64,000 nucleotides of DNA from Rhizobium sp. CIAT894 (GCF_000172795.2 NZ_CP020952.1:654395-718394); one strand, 5' to 3'. Numbered from the stretch's first letter, positions 41,484-51,957 are shown. The notes: a model not told the origin generated them from the sequence alone. A program made the numbers and translations.

Positions 41484-43523
41484 TCAGAACTCCTCCCATG
41501 ACGTGGCAGCGGCCGTCGCGGTTGCGGCGCGTCCGCCGAAGGCGCCCGCAAGCTTCTGACCGAGCGTGCGCGCCGGCGAGGCGACTGGTTTGCTTTGGGG
41601 GGTGGCGGCGCGCGGCGCCATTTGGGCGGCATCCAGCTTGAAACGGGCGATCAGGCGGGCAAGATTGGCCGCCTCCTCCGCCAGCCGGTTGGTCGCGGCT
41701 GTGGATTGCTCGACCATGGCGGCGTTCTGCTGGGTCACCTGATCCATCTGGTTGACGGCGGTCGAGACCTCGGAGAGGCCGGTCGACTGCTCTCGGGCGG
41801 CCGTTGCGATCGAGCGCACATGCTCGTCGATCTTGACCACATGGTTCTGGATATTGCCTAGCGCTTCGCCCGTCGCCGTCACCAGCTTCACCCCGGAATG
41901 GACCTCGTCGCTGGAACGGTTGATCAGCACCTTGATGTCCTTGGCGGCATTGGCCGAGCGCTGCGCCAGCTCGCGCACCTCCTGAGCCACGACGGCAAAG
42001 CCCTTGCCGGCCTCACCAGCCCGCGCCGCCTCGACGCCGGCATTCAGCGCCAGAAGATTGGTCTGGAAGGCGATCTCGTCGATGACGCTGATGATCTTGC
42101 TGATTTCGCCCGACGCCTGCTCGATCCGCCCCATGGCCGAAACAGCCTCGCTGACGACGGCGCTCGACTGCCCGGTGCTTCTCTTCGCCTCGTCGACCAT
42201 ATGGCTGGCTTCCGAGGCACGCTCGGTCGAGTGCTTCACTGCGACAGTGATCTCCTCCAGAGCAGAAGAGGTTTCCTCCAGCGAGGCTGCCTGCTGCTCG
42301 GTGCGCTGCGACAGATTTCCGGAGGAGATACGCATCTCGCCGGCGCCGCCGTTGATAATGTCTACAGCCGCCCGCACCTCGCCGAGAACAGAGCGCAGAT
42401 TGCTCACGGTCGCGTCGACATTTTGCTTGAGTTCCCCGAAGGCGCCCTGGAACTCGCCTCTCATGTCTTCGGTCAAGTCACCTTTGGCAAGCGCCGCAAT
42501 CACGCGGCAGGTTTCGGCGATGCTGCGATCGACCGACGCAACGAGGGAGTTGACGCCCGTGGCGAAACTGTTCAGGTCCTCGTAGCCGTATTCTGCGGCC
42601 GCCCGCCGCGTGAAGTCGCCGGCACCCGCGGCAGTGATGACTGCGTCGACATTCTTCTGCATTTCGATGACCTTGATCCGCTTGTCTGCGCCGGCGGCGT
42701 CCAGTTCCCGGATCTTGATGCCATTCTGCTTGAAGACCTCGACAGCGCGGGCCATCTGGCCGATTTCGTCGCTCCGGTCGGCGAAGGGGATATCGACGTC
42801 ATGATTGCCGTGGGCGAGATCGTTCATGCTGTCGGTAATCCGGCCGATCGGCTTTGCGATCACCCGGGCACCGAATATGGCAGCCCCGATCAGCGTGACG
42901 ATGGTCAGCAGGCCGATACCGAGATTGAGGAACAGGACGAGCGCGGCAGCGGCACTCGCTTCTTCCTCGGCTTTCTCCGCCATCGTCTTGGCCGAGTCCA
43001 CGCCTTCATCGAGCAACTTGGCCGCTTCATCCGAGATCGCCAGCAGTTTTGTCTGGGCCTCTTTCTCTTTCGCATCGAGGGAGGTGTCGCCGGCCTTGAG
43101 GGCGATCTTCGCCTTGGTGATTTCGGCGATGTCGCCCGTGGCGGCGAAAAGGGTCTCGCCCAAAGCCTTGAGCTTCACGATCCGGTCCTTGTTGACCTGC
43201 ATCCGCAGCCCGGCCATGGCCTCGTCAAGGTATTTCATAACCGAATGGTGGCGGGCGGCGATGTAGTCGGTAGCCTTGGCAATGTCATCGGCGGATTTGG
43301 CGAGACGCAGATCGCGCACGCCCACCTGCATGCCGCGCCATGAAGCCTTGGCGTCGACCAGATCGCGCGAAACGATCAGCTGACCCTCCTGATATTTCGC
43401 GCGTTCGTAGACATGCTGACCGCCTTGCCAGACGGTAAGGAGCATGACCGTCACCAGGAAAATGCCGATCCCGGACAACGTGGCCAGTTTAGTGCTGATG
43501 CGCGAAAAGATGCTTGCGGGCAT
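41484..43523 (-). CDS. Methyl-accepting chemotaxis protein with C-terminal CheR-docking-like pentapeptide
   Basis: 679 residues from the ATG at 43523 (AGGAA upstream); an upstream start at 43559 is possible. N-terminal anchor ([20 protein letters not shown]), a periplasmic helical sensor, a second membrane span ([20 protein letters not shown]), a HAMP domain ([20 protein letters not shown]), two further HAMP-like segments, then the signalling hairpin with [20 protein letters not shown]. The protein ends ATSWEEF; xWxxF tails of this kind tether CheR/CheB in other bacteria. The other two full receptors here lack it. Confidence 0.93.
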   Translation of the reverse strand: MPASIFSRISTKLATLSGIGIFLVTVMLLTVWQGGQHVYERAKYQEGQLIVSRDLVDAKASWRGMQVGVRDLRLAKSADDIAKATDYIAARHHSVMKYLDEAMAGLRMQVNKDRIVKLKALGETLFAATGDIAEITKAKIALKAGDTSLDAKEKEAQTKLLAISDEAAKLLDEGVDSAKTMAEKAEEEASAAAALVLFLNLGIGLLTIVTLIGAAIFGARVIAKPIGRITDSMNDLAHGNHDVDIPFADRSDEIGQMARAVEVFKQNGIKIRELDAAGADKRIKVIEMQKNVDAVITAAGAGDFTRRAAAEYGYEDLNSFATGVNSLVASVDRSIAETCRVIAALAKGDLTEDMRGEFQGAFGELKQNVDATVSNLRSVLGEVRAAVDIINGGAGEMRISSGNLSQRTEQQAASLEETSSALEEITVAVKHSTERASEASHMVDEAKRSTGQSSAVVSEAVSAMGRIEQASGEISKIISVIDEIAFQTNLLALNAGVEAARAGEAGKGFAVVAQEVRELAQRSANAAKDIKVLINRSSDEVHSGVKLVTATGEALGNIQNHVVKIDEHVRSIATAAREQSTGLSEVSTAVNQMDQVTQQNAAMVEQSTAATNRLAEEAANLARLIARFKLDAAQMAPRAATPQSKPVASPARTLGQKLAGAFGGRAATATAAATSWEEF

Positions 43524-43868
43524 GTTGAGTTCCTGCTTGGCGGCAACAGGAGTCGTCATATCCCCAGCTGGCTACAAAATAGGCGATCGACTTCATTCGA
43601 CCGAAATATCTACGGCCGACAATCGCGATCACCTTACGGTTGAAGGAAATACGTTTGCCAAGCGGCCTGAGCCGACTAACAAATCAATCAAAATCTAATA
43701 AAAAGTTCACTTTCGCGGCCGCAAAAACTCGGCTGCGTGATTGGGATATTAAATGCCCAATCTGGATATGGCTGGCGATGATCCGGGAGATTGTCCTGAG
43801 CGGCGGCCGGCGAGACCATTGGAGCGCGCCGCCGCATCGAAGCGGCGGCGTCTCTCAAGAATGAAGCG
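43524..43868. other. Intergenic region with a strong hairpin
   Basis: 345 bases between the mannosidase end and the chemoreceptor start, both minus strand. It contains a 9-bp perfect stem at 43827-43850 (CGCCGCCGC, 6-base loop, GCGGCGGCG) just after the mannosidase stop, a possible terminator without a clear T-run. I see no gene. Confidence 0.5.
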
Positions 43869-46800
43869 TCAGGCCTTGCTCAGCCTCCAGGTCCGGATCT
43901 CGAACGGCATGATATCGGCAGGTCCTTTCCGCTCCATCGGCTCTTCGAGAATATTGAGCGCCTGCGATGCGACCCATCCGGAAGGCAGGGCAAGGGAGAG
44001 GCGGCCGCGGCGGCCAGCCGGTTCGTAGAGGCGCAGGATCAGGCCATCGCCCTCTTCCGCCGACTTCAGACCCGAAAAGGCGACGGGAGTGCCGTCGATG
44101 GCAAGCGGCGCGAAACTGCCCAGGGAGAGACCTTTGGCTTCCGCTGCGAGAAGCGGCTGATTGAGGTCGATCGCCTCGTCGAGCACACCGCCTTCATGCC
44201 AGGCGCCGTCATGCGGCAGCAACGCATAGGTGAAGCTCTGCTCGCCTTCGTCGGCCAGCGGATCCGGATAGACCGGCCCGCGCACGAGGCTCATGCCGAT
44301 CACATTGCCGCGGGCGCTGTGGCCGTATTTGGCATTGTTGATGAGCGCCACGCCGAAACCCGGCTCGCTGATATCGACGAAACGATGGGCAACAGCCTCG
44401 AACATTGCCTGCTCCCAGGAGGTGTTCGTGTGCGTCGCCCGCTCGACGACACCGAAGGCGCATTCGAACGTCGCCTTTCGGGCTCTGACGTCGATCGGGT
44501 TCAGAGTGCGCAGCAGGGTGCGGCGGTCATGCCAGTCGATCGTCGTTTCGATGTCGAGCCGTTTGGCATTGGCTGTCAGCACATAGGTCTGCGTGACGCT
44601 CGAATTCCGGTAGCGGTGAACGACGCGGATCGCCGCGCGGTGCGGGCCGCTTTCGAGGAGGCTGATGCTTTCGGGGGCATTGAGGCGGACCGCCTTTTCG
44701 GCATAATCCGCATCCATATCCCAAGCGTCCCAATTGCGCGGCTTGTCGGCCGGATAGACCCAGAGCTGGTTGGCGGAGCCATCGACCGCTTCGCGGCCCG
44801 TTGCCTTGTGGATGAGGCTCGCAACGGCCCCGTCGCTACCGATGACGACCGAGAGATGATCGTTTTCCAGGCGATCCGGGCCGACCTTCAGCCCGCCCGC
44901 CCGCTGCAGCGCCTGTCTGTCGAAGACGGCGACTGACAAAGGGGCGACAATATCGGCTGCCGAAACCACCGTACCGTCTGCCAGCCTGGCGCTCACCGCC
45001 CTCGGCGCAAGCGAGGGATTGACGACGACGAGCGCATCGCCGACCCCGCCCCTCGGCAGATGGGCCGACAGCGTCTGCAAGGCCTTGGCCTGCTCGGCTT
45101 TGGCATGTTCGATGACGCCGCCGAGCTCCTGTTCTGCATCCTGATAGACTTCGCGGATGCTCGATCCCGGCAGGATGTCGTGGAATTCGTTCTTCAGCAC
45201 CACGCGCCAATCCGCTTCGAGGCTTTTGGGCTTGTCGGCGCCGAGCATATGGGCCAGCGAAGCGAGCGTTTCGGCGGTGATCAGCGCGCGTTCGGCCTGG
45301 CGGTGCTTGCGCTTGACGCCGCTTTGGGTCGTCAGCGTGGCGCGGTGCAGTTCGAGATAGATCTCGCCATCCCAGACGGGAAGCTTCTTCTCCCCAGCAG
45401 TTTTGTGCGCCTGCTCGTAGAAGCTTTTGACAGTGCCCCAACGTGCCTGCGGGATCGCCGGGAAATCGCGCAGCTGCACTTCGCGCTCCACCATTTCAGG
45501 CGTCACGCCGCCGCCGCCATCGCCGTAGCCGACAGCCAGAAGCGAGGTATCGTGCTGTACCTTGCCGCGGAAATTCTTCCACGTCGGCACATAGCAGTCG
45601 GCCTGCACGAAGCCGTTATATCCCTGCATCGGATTGTCGAAGGTGTGGGTCAGCACCTGGCTGCCGTCGAGGCCCCTCCACCAGAAGAGATCGGAGGGGA
45701 TGTGGTTGGTCTCGCTCCAGTTGACCTTGATGGTGAAGAAGCTGTCGATGCCGCCCTGTCTCAGGATCTGCGGCAGGGCGCCGGAAAAACCGAAGCAATC
45801 CGGGAGCCAGCACACCGTGTGGCGCGCACCGAAGGTCTTTTCGAAATAACGTTGGCCGTAGAGAACCTGGCGGACGAGGCTTTCGCCTGTGGGCATATTG
45901 GTGTCGGGCTCGACCCACATGCCGCCGATGGTTTCCCACTTCCCTTCCGCGACCTTCGCCTTGATGCGATCGAGAAGTTCCGGGTCTTCCTCTTCCATCT
46001 GCGCGTAATAATGGGCGGTCGACTGGTTGAAACGGAAATCGTCGGAGCGCTCCATCAGCGACAGCGCCGTATTGAAGGTGCGCCGCATCTTCCGCCGCGT
46101 CTCGCGATAGGGCCAAAGCCAGGCAAGGTCGATATGGGCATGACCTGTCAGCAGCAATTCGCCATTCGGGGGGAAGCGCTTCTGCAATTCCTTCAACCGC
46201 GCCGTCAGCGCCTCGAAAGCGGAAGCCGCCGAAGCGCTCTGCTCGTCCGAGAGGCCCGCCGGATTGGCCTCGAGCTCCGGCAGTTCCCAGATCTTCTGCT
46301 GCATGACGGCGCCCGACGTGCGGGAAATGTAAGCCGCCGTATCCGACGGCCAGTCGAGGCTGCGCAAGGCCTGCTCGGCGGCATCGACCAGATGCGGCAC
46401 GACTTCATGTTCGCCGAGTATGCCGATTGCCTCGGTGACCTGCTTCAAGAGAAGATGCAGCTGATGAGCAGGACGATCGAGCCAGATAAACCGGGCCTTA
46501 TTCAGCCGCGGCGCCCGGTTCGGCTCGCCGAACGGAAAGCGGGCGACGCTTTCCGTCGCGATCTTGAAGCGGCGACCTGTGACCGGGAATTCCTGGTGAT
46601 AGGGATCGAGACCGAACGTCTCCGTCGCGCCGCCGGGATAGGTCAGCGTGATCAGGCTCTCGCCGCCGAGATCGAGCTGCAGGCGGATATCTTCGAGCGG
46701 CCAGTTCGCCGGCGCCTCGGCACTGACGGCAAAATGCACGACGCCCTGGCGATGCGGCCAATCCTTATGATGGGCGATCGGTTCGCCCTCGAACGTCCAG

Positions 46801-46895
46801 CCGTCGATCGGGCTGCTATACCGGTCCCGCCAATGCGCGAGCTCGGCGATACGGACCTTCAGACTGTCGAGGCGTTGGGCAATGGTGAGCGGCAT
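43869..46895 (-). CDS. Alpha-mannosidase, glycoside hydrolase family 38
   Basis: 1008 residues. The catalytic domain begins near residue 260 with ELLLTGHAHIDLAWLWPYRE (zinc-binding His and Asp). The nucleophile region is GGMWVEPDTNMPTGESLVRQ, followed by CWLPDCFGFSGALPQILRQG and HDILPGSSIREVYQDAEQEL. The long N-terminal domain and the beta-rich C-terminal domains are those of bacterial GH38 enzymes of about 1000 residues. There is no signal peptide, so it works on imported mannosides in the cytoplasm. Its upstream region shares a 31-bp element with the CUT1 ABC operon at 53370, which points to co-regulation. Confidence 0.93.
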   Translation of the reverse strand: MPLTIAQRLDSLKVRIAELAHWRDRYSSPIDGWTFEGEPIAHHKDWPHRQGVVHFAVSAEAPANWPLEDIRLQLDLGGESLITLTYPGGATETFGLDPYHQEFPVTGRRFKIATESVARFPFGEPNRAPRLNKARFIWLDRPAHQLHLLLKQVTEAIGILGEHEVVPHLVDAAEQALRSLDWPSDTAAYISRTSGAVMQQKIWELPELEANPAGLSDEQSASAASAFEALTARLKELQKRFPPNGELLLTGHAHIDLAWLWPYRETRRKMRRTFNTALSLMERSDDFRFNQSTAHYYAQMEEEDPELLDRIKAKVAEGKWETIGGMWVEPDTNMPTGESLVRQVLYGQRYFEKTFGARHTVCWLPDCFGFSGALPQILRQGGIDSFFTIKVNWSETNHIPSDLFWWRGLDGSQVLTHTFDNPMQGYNGFVQADCYVPTWKNFRGKVQHDTSLLAVGYGDGGGGVTPEMVEREVQLRDFPAIPQARWGTVKSFYEQAHKTAGEKKLPVWDGEIYLELHRATLTTQSGVKRKHRQAERALITAETLASLAHMLGADKPKSLEADWRVVLKNEFHDILPGSSIREVYQDAEQELGGVIEHAKAEQAKALQTLSAHLPRGGVGDALVVVNPSLAPRAVSARLADGTVVSAADIVAPLSVAVFDRQALQRAGGLKVGPDRLENDHLSVVIGSDGAVASLIHKATGREAVDGSANQLWVYPADKPRNWDAWDMDADYAEKAVRLNAPESISLLESGPHRAAIRVVHRYRNSSVTQTYVLTANAKRLDIETTIDWHDRRTLLRTLNPIDVRARKATFECAFGVVERATHTNTSWEQAMFEAVAHRFVDISEPGFGVALINNAKYGHSARGNVIGMSLVRGPVYPDPLADEGEQSFTYALLPHDGAWHEGGVLDEAIDLNQPLLAAEAKGLSLGSFAPLAIDGTPVAFSGLKSAEEGDGLILRLYEPAGRRGRLSLALPSGWVASQALNILEEPMERKGPADIMPFEIRTWRLSKA

Positions 46896-47264
46896 GGCTT
46901 ATCCTGTTCAAAAATCGGCGGCGCGCGATCCGGAATCATGGCTTCGGGAGATGAAGATGGTGCGACAAGGATCGCAAATGCCGGCCCCTCCTCCCAGCGG
47001 GTCCAGCCGGCGCTTAGATTAAGTAACTTTGATTTGGCGTCAAGCCTGCAAAAATCAATTGCAACGGGCACGAGCGTGGCGATGGCCGATTGTCGCTTCC
47101 AAATCTCCGGTCGCGTGGACCAAAGCAGGCATCATCGTCCATGATCCGACGACATGAATGATAAAATGCCATTCTGTGCATGGGTTTCGAACACCCTATA
47201 CTCTGTCACAAGCATGTCATGAAATACGTCGACACCTCGTGCCAAATCAGGAGCGGGTACACAG
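46896..47264. other. Divergent intergenic region (369 bp)
   Basis: Lies between the mannosidase (minus) and the decarboxylase (plus). It holds the shared element at 47016-47046; I see nothing else that can be named. Confidence 0.45.
47016..47046 (-). promoter_or_regulatory. Shared promoter/operator element upstream of the mannosidase
   Basis: Read in the direction of transcription it starts GGCTTGACGCCAAATCAAAG and ends TTACTTAATCT. The copy at 53261-53291 upstream of the ABC operon differs at only three of 31 positions and has the same orientation to its gene. It includes a TTGAC -35-like box, a TAATCT -10-like box and the palindrome AAGTTACTT. Probably bound by one of the two ROK regulators. 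Confidence 0.65.
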
Positions 47265-49622
47265 ATGGACTATTTCAGACGTTTCAACTTTCTGTTCGCA
47301 ACGCCGACCTTTGACAACGAGGATCTGGAGGGTGCCCGCTACCGCCAGATCGTCGAGGAGATCGAACGCTCCGGCTTTGAGGTGGTGCGCGCGCGCAATC
47401 TCGAAGATGCCGAGATCGCCGTGCAGACGGACGCCGCCATCGGCTGCATGCTGGTTGACTGGGGTAAAAAGGGGCTCGAGGGGAAGACGGCCTCTCTCAT
47501 CAACCTGATGCGCCGGCGCGGTCTCGAGTTTCCGATCATCCTGCTGATCCGTCGTAAACGCTTCGAGGATGTGCCGGTTGAGGTGCTCGATTTCATCGAC
47601 GGCTATGTCTTCCTCTCCGAAGAAACGCCCGCCTTCATCGCCAAGAGCCTTATCAGCCGGCTAAAGCAATATGCAGAAACGCTGAAGACGCCGTTTTTCG
47701 GCGCGCTGGTCGATTATGCCGAGGAGGGCAACCACCTCTGGACCTGCCCCGGGCACAATGGTGGCATCTTTTACAGCCGGAGCCCCATCGGCCGGGTATT
47801 CATGGAGCATCTTGGCGAAGCGGTATTCCGAGACGATCTCGACAATTCCGTGCTTGATCTCGGCGACCTGCTGACCCACGAGGGACCTGCGCTGGCTGCA
47901 CAGAAGGAAGCCGCCAAGATTTTCGGCGCAGAGAAGACCTATTTCGTCCTCAACGGCACCTCCACCTCCAACAAGGTCGCGCTTTCCGCGCTCGTCACCG
48001 ATGGCGATCTCGTGCTGTTCGACCGCAACAACCACAAGGCCGCTCATCACGGCGCTTTGATGATCTCCGGAGGAATTCCGGTTTACCTGCCGACCACCCG
48101 CAACGCTTATGGGCTGATCGGTCCCATCGATTTTGGGGCCATGGACGAGGAAGCCCTGCGGGAACGCATCCGCACCCATCCGCTGGTGAAAGACCCCGAG
48201 GCCTACAAGAAGCCACGCCCGTTCCGCGTCGCGGTGGTGGAACAGTGCACCTACGACGGCACCATTCACAACGCCGAGATGATCCTCAAGCGTATCGGAC
48301 ATTTGTGCGACTACATTCTCTTCGACGAGGCCTGGGCGGGCTTCATGAAATTTCATCCGCTCTATGCCGGGCGTTTTGCCATGGGCCTTGCCGATCTCGG
48401 CCCCGACGCGCCGGGCATCATCGCCACGCAATCCACCCATAAGCAGCTCGCAAGCTTCTCACAGGCCTCCCAGATCCACATGAAAGACCGGCATATCACC
48501 GGCCAAAAACGCCGAGTGGAGCACCGGCGATTCAATGAAAGCTTCATGCAGCACGCGTCGACGTCGCCCTTCTATCCACTGTTTGCTTCGCTCGACGTGG
48601 GAGCGCAGATGATGAAGGGCCGCTCGGGCGAAGTGCTGTGGGACGACACGATCCGCCTCGGCATCGAGCTGCGCAAGAAGATCCGTGCCGTGCGCCGCGA
48701 ATTCGAGGAAAAGGAACACCGCCCCGAGCGTCGCTGGTTCTTCGAACCGTTCGTGCCGGATCGGGTCGCGATCCCGGACGTGTCCGGCCCCGGCGCGGTG
48801 CACGACGTGCCGTGGGAGAGCATTGCCACCGACCAGCTCGCCACCAATCCAGCCTTCTGGCACCTGACATCGGGGGCGGCATGGCACGGATTTCCCGCCA
48901 TGGAGCCGGGCTTTGCGATGACCGATCCGAACAAGCTCACACTGCTTACCCCCGGCTTCGACCGGGTAAGCGGAAAATACACCGAGCATGGAATTCCGGC
49001 CCCCGTGGTGGCGCAATATCTGCGTGAAAACCGGATCGTTGCGGAAAAGAACGACCTCAATTCGCTGCTGTTCCTCCTCACCCCCGGCGTGGAGGCCAGC
49101 AAAGCCGGCACCCTGATCAGCGGCTTGGTTGCCTTCAAAAAGCTCCATGACGACAATGCGCTGCTGGAAGAGGCAATCCCGGAATTCTATCGTCGCCGGC
49201 CGGGCCGCTACTCGGGAGTGCGGCTGCGCGATCTCTGCAGAGAAATGCACAGCTTCTTCCGTCAAGCCGATGTCAGCGCACTTCAGACAATGCAGTTTTC
49301 CGCTGACCACCTGCCGCCGATCGCGCTCTCACCCCATGATGCCGCACGTTGCCTGGTGCGCAACGATGTGGAGTATCTGCCGATAGACGCTATTGTCGGC
49401 CGCATCGCAACAACGCCGTTCGTGGTCTATCCTCCGGGTATCGCTACCATCGTGCCGGGCGAGCGGTTGACGGAAAGGGCAAAGCCCATGATCGACTATC
49501 TCAAGATGTTTGAAACCTGCTTCAACACCTTCCCCGGCTTTGAGGTGGAAATTCAAGGGGTCTATCGCGAGATCGATCCATCCGGTCGCATCCGGCTTTA
49601 TACCTACGTCGTCGCGGAATAG
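47265..49622 (+). CDS. Orn/Lys/Arg decarboxylase (PLP, fold type I)
   Basis: 785 residues. N-terminal response-regulator-like wing domain (residues about 1-125: FNFLFATPTFDNEDLEGARY and onward). Then the large PLP domain, with HLWTCPGHNGGIFYSRSPIG, TYFVLNGTSTSNKVALSALV, CDYILFDEAWAGFMKFHPLY and the PLP lysine in IIATQSTHKQLASFSQASQI. A C-terminal domain follows. This is the biodegradative AdiA/SpeC/CadA family, usually decameric, making a polyamine and CO2. The exact substrate (arginine, ornithine or lysine) cannot be read with certainty. A GNAT gene follows 21 bases later; polyamine acetylation is a possible link. Confidence 0.9.
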   Translation: MDYFRRFNFLFATPTFDNEDLEGARYRQIVEEIERSGFEVVRARNLEDAEIAVQTDAAIGCMLVDWGKKGLEGKTASLINLMRRRGLEFPIILLIRRKRFEDVPVEVLDFIDGYVFLSEETPAFIAKSLISRLKQYAETLKTPFFGALVDYAEEGNHLWTCPGHNGGIFYSRSPIGRVFMEHLGEAVFRDDLDNSVLDLGDLLTHEGPALAAQKEAAKIFGAEKTYFVLNGTSTSNKVALSALVTDGDLVLFDRNNHKAAHHGALMISGGIPVYLPTTRNAYGLIGPIDFGAMDEEALRERIRTHPLVKDPEAYKKPRPFRVAVVEQCTYDGTIHNAEMILKRIGHLCDYILFDEAWAGFMKFHPLYAGRFAMGLADLGPDAPGIIATQSTHKQLASFSQASQIHMKDRHITGQKRRVEHRRFNESFMQHASTSPFYPLFASLDVGAQMMKGRSGEVLWDDTIRLGIELRKKIRAVRREFEEKEHRPERRWFFEPFVPDRVAIPDVSGPGAVHDVPWESIATDQLATNPAFWHLTSGAAWHGFPAMEPGFAMTDPNKLTLLTPGFDRVSGKYTEHGIPAPVVAQYLRENRIVAEKNDLNSLLFLLTPGVEASKAGTLISGLVAFKKLHDDNALLEEAIPEFYRRRPGRYSGVRLRDLCREMHSFFRQADVSALQTMQFSADHLPPIALSPHDAARCLVRNDVEYLPIDAIVGRIATTPFVVYPPGIATIVPGERLTERAKPMIDYLKMFETCFNTFPGFEVEIQGVYREIDPSGRIRLYTYVVAE

Positions 49623-49643
49623 GCTGGGAAACTCAGGTCAGTC

Positions 49644-50204
49644 ATGAAGCAGGACAGAACGATCGTCATTCGCCCGTCCCGGGAAACCGACGTCGACGCC
49701 ATGTTGGCGATCTATCACCGCCATATTCGCCGCGGCATCGACGTTGGGGTGGACGATAGCGACACGCCGCAACCGGAAGAACTGCGGCAACGGCGCAAAA
49801 ATTTGAAAGACCGCCGCTTTCCACATGTCGTGGCGATCGAGGGTGAAAAGGTCGTGGGATACGCCTATGTGGTGTTGTTCCGCAAGCGCCCTGCCTACCG
49901 CTATACGGTCAAGCATTCGATCTATGTGCATCACGACCATATCGGCCAGGGCATTGGGAGCCTGCTCATGCGGGGACTGATCGATGCCTGCGCGGCGGCC
50001 GGTTTCCGGCAGATGATCGGCTATATCGCCGCCGACAATGTTGCATCGCTCGCCCTGCACGAACGCTTCGGCTTCGTTCGCGTCGGCCTGTTGCCGGGAG
50101 TTGCCTATCGTTATGACCGTTGGGCGGACAGCGTGATGGTTCAGCGCTCCCTCGCCTCCGGCTCGACGACCCCACCGCCACCGCCGCCGCTCTCCACCCG
50201 CTGA
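49644..50204 (+). CDS. GNAT N-acetyltransferase, phosphinothricin acetyltransferase-like
   Basis: 186 residues. IVIRPSRETDVDAMLAIYHR at the start; the acetyl-CoA site in KHSIYVHHDHIGQGIGSLLM (Q-G-x-G-x-L); and IAADNVASLALHERFGFVRV, YRYDRWADSVMVQRSL at the end. This is the Pat/Bar-like GNAT layout. A proline-rich tail (TTPPPPPPLSTR) ends the protein. It is 21 bases downstream of the decarboxylase gene and probably co-transcribed. The substrate is unknown. Confidence 0.88.
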   Translation: MKQDRTIVIRPSRETDVDAMLAIYHRHIRRGIDVGVDDSDTPQPEELRQRRKNLKDRRFPHVVAIEGEKVVGYAYVVLFRKRPAYRYTVKHSIYVHHDHIGQGIGSLLMRGLIDACAAAGFRQMIGYIAADNVASLALHERFGFVRVGLLPGVAYRYDRWADSVMVQRSLASGSTTPPPPPPLSTR

Positions 50205-50371
50205 ATCCAGGGAGATTGAGACCGATAGCTTCTCCGAGGTCGAGAACGCGTCAGGTTAGGGATAACGGAATCTTGATCGGCGATCGCGGTTTACCAATGC
50301 CGCACCGGCCCTATCTGCCCGGCAATGATGCTGAAATCGCTGGCCCCCGGCGAGCGATAGGGAGGGCGGGG

Positions 50372-50557
50372 ATGCTTCAGATTCGCAAACTATTGGCAGC
50401 GGTCACAGCCGTTGTTGCGGTTGCCGTTTCGTCGTCGTGTACAACGAGTTCATATGACTCCGTACAAACCGGCTCGGTTGGCTATACCGGCGCTGACTAT
50501 GCGCTCCGACCTGCCTGCCGCGATGGCTTCGGCAACGATCGTCCTTGCAGCTATTAG
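50372..50557 (+). CDS. Small exported protein, possible lipoprotein
   Basis: 61 residues from an ATG with GGGAGGGCGGGG upstream. The N-terminus (IRKLLAAVTAVVAVAVSSSC) is a signal peptide with a cysteine that could be lipidated, though the lipobox is poor. The mature part is about 40 residues (TTSSYDSVQTGSVGYTGADY, then a Cys-containing end CRDGFGNDRPCSY). Not recognised; short proteins of this make-up are common in rhizobia. The longer frame starting at 50120 overlaps the GNAT gene and is rejected. Confidence 0.6.
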   Translation: MLQIRKLLAAVTAVVAVAVSSSCTTSSYDSVQTGSVGYTGADYALRPACRDGFGNDRPCSY

Positions 50558-50817
50558 ACCGACGGCCGCTCGATGAGGCCACGCTCTTGCGCGTGGAACG
50601 CATTGATCCAGGAGAGGCATTGAAGATGCCTTCCGGATGGGTGTCGCCATGTCGGGTCTTCCCGAGAAATGATCACTTCTCCTGAACACCGCGCTGCCCA
50701 TCACCAATCCAATACCCTGATGCAACTGATTTAGTTTGTGACGCCTCTCTTGGAAAACCGTTACGAACACCGACAAGCGTGTTACACAACCGAAATGTTG
50801 CTTTAGGAAAGACGGTT

Positions 50818-51957
50818 ATGCGGTATCTTCGGTCAGGGCCGCGTCGGCTTCACACCCAGGAGGTCGGCGTTCCGCGCGCCAAAACGGTTGGCCTGAGGTC
50901 GGGGGAGATCGCCGACCGGAATATTCGCGTCATCCTGGAAGCCATCCGCCGGCATGGGCCGCTGACGCGCACCGAGCTTGGGCAGCATAGCGGGCTGACC
51001 GGGCCTGGCATTACCAATATTCTGCGGCGGCTGGCGGAAGAGAAACTCGTCACGTCGAACCGTCGCAACGGGCTTGGCGGTGGGGCGACGGCCACGGAAT
51101 TCGCGCTTCGGCCAGAGGGCGCCTTCTCGGTCGGGGTCAAACTTCGACAGAGACGTGGCGAAATGGTGCTCATCGATCTGAGCGGCCAGGTGCATGACCG
51201 GGTCTATTTCGGCCTGGAGCCAGCAGACAAGGTCAGGCTGGTGCATGCGGCCGCCAGGGATATGGTCGACCGCCACGCGGCGTTGCCGATCATTGGGCTC
51301 GGCATCGCCGCCAACGACTGGATGGAGGGTGAGAGCGACGCGATCGCCGCGATGTCGACGATTGCGCGTCCCTACGTCGAGAACGAATGCACGGCGGGCC
51401 TTCTCGCCGAGCGCACCATCGGCAGTTCCACGCGGGAGGGCGCACTGGCGATGATCATCATCGATGACGACGTCCAGGCCGGCTTTCTCATCCGGGGCAT
51501 TCCTTATTCCGGCGTGCATGGCCGGGCAGGCAGCATCGGCGAAATGCTGACCGGCCCCGACAATCTCCGGCTCAACACCGTCGTCGGTTTTTCCTCCCTG
51601 CGTTCACGCATCGGCGACGACGAATTCACGCGCCTGCTCCAGGGCGAGGAATTCTCTTCCCCGTCGCTGTCGCAGTGGATACGCGAGGCCGCCGGCCATC
51701 TGCTCGATCCGATCATCGCCATGGCCGGCTTCATCGCCCCGAGCGTCGTCATGATCGGCAGCGATCTGCCGCAAGGCGTGATCGAAGCGCTGATCCATCA
51801 GCTTTCCGTCGAGCGGCGAGACACCGCGACGAGACCGCTGTTGACACCCTGGATTTCGCCGATGAAACCGGCGAGCTTCAGCGGCGGCGGCGTGGCGCTC
51901 GGTGCTGCCCTCCTGCCCTTCCTCAACACGCTGCTGCTGCCGCCCGCTTCGGCTTGA
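50818..51957 (+). CDS. ROK family transcriptional regulator
   Basis: 379 residues from the ATG at 50818. N-terminal MarR-like HTH (ILEAIRRHGPLTRTELGQHS, GLTGPGITNILRRLAEEKLV). The ROK domain follows (GAFSVGVKLRQRRGEMVLID; IIGLGIAANDWMEGESDAIA; AMIIIDDDVQAGFLIRGIPY; GVHGRAGSIGEML). The zinc-binding CxCGxxGC motif of ROK sugar kinases is not present, so it is a regulator rather than a kinase. It sits between the decarboxylase block and the dehydrogenase, convergent with the latter. It may control the mannosidase/ABC regulon. Confidence 0.88.
   Translation: MRYLRSGPRRLHTQEVGVPRAKTVGLRSGEIADRNIRVILEAIRRHGPLTRTELGQHSGLTGPGITNILRRLAEEKLVTSNRRNGLGGGATATEFALRPEGAFSVGVKLRQRRGEMVLIDLSGQVHDRVYFGLEPADKVRLVHAAARDMVDRHAALPIIGLGIAANDWMEGESDAIAAMSTIARPYVENECTAGLLAERTIGSSTREGALAMIIIDDDVQAGFLIRGIPYSGVHGRAGSIGEMLTGPDNLRLNTVVGFSSLRSRIGDDEFTRLLQGEEFSSPSLSQWIREAAGHLLDPIIAMAGFIAPSVVMIGSDLPQGVIEALIHQLSVERRDTATRPLLTPWISPMKPASFSGGGVALGAALLPFLNTLLLPPASA

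Noticed and set aside
45060..47144. Long open frame (694 codons) on the plus strand
   Set aside because: Antisense to the GH38 mannosidase, which has clear catalytic motifs.
50120..50371. Upstream extension of the small exported protein frame
   Set aside because: It overlaps the GNAT gene in another frame; the signal peptide begins at 50372 after a strong ribosome binding site.
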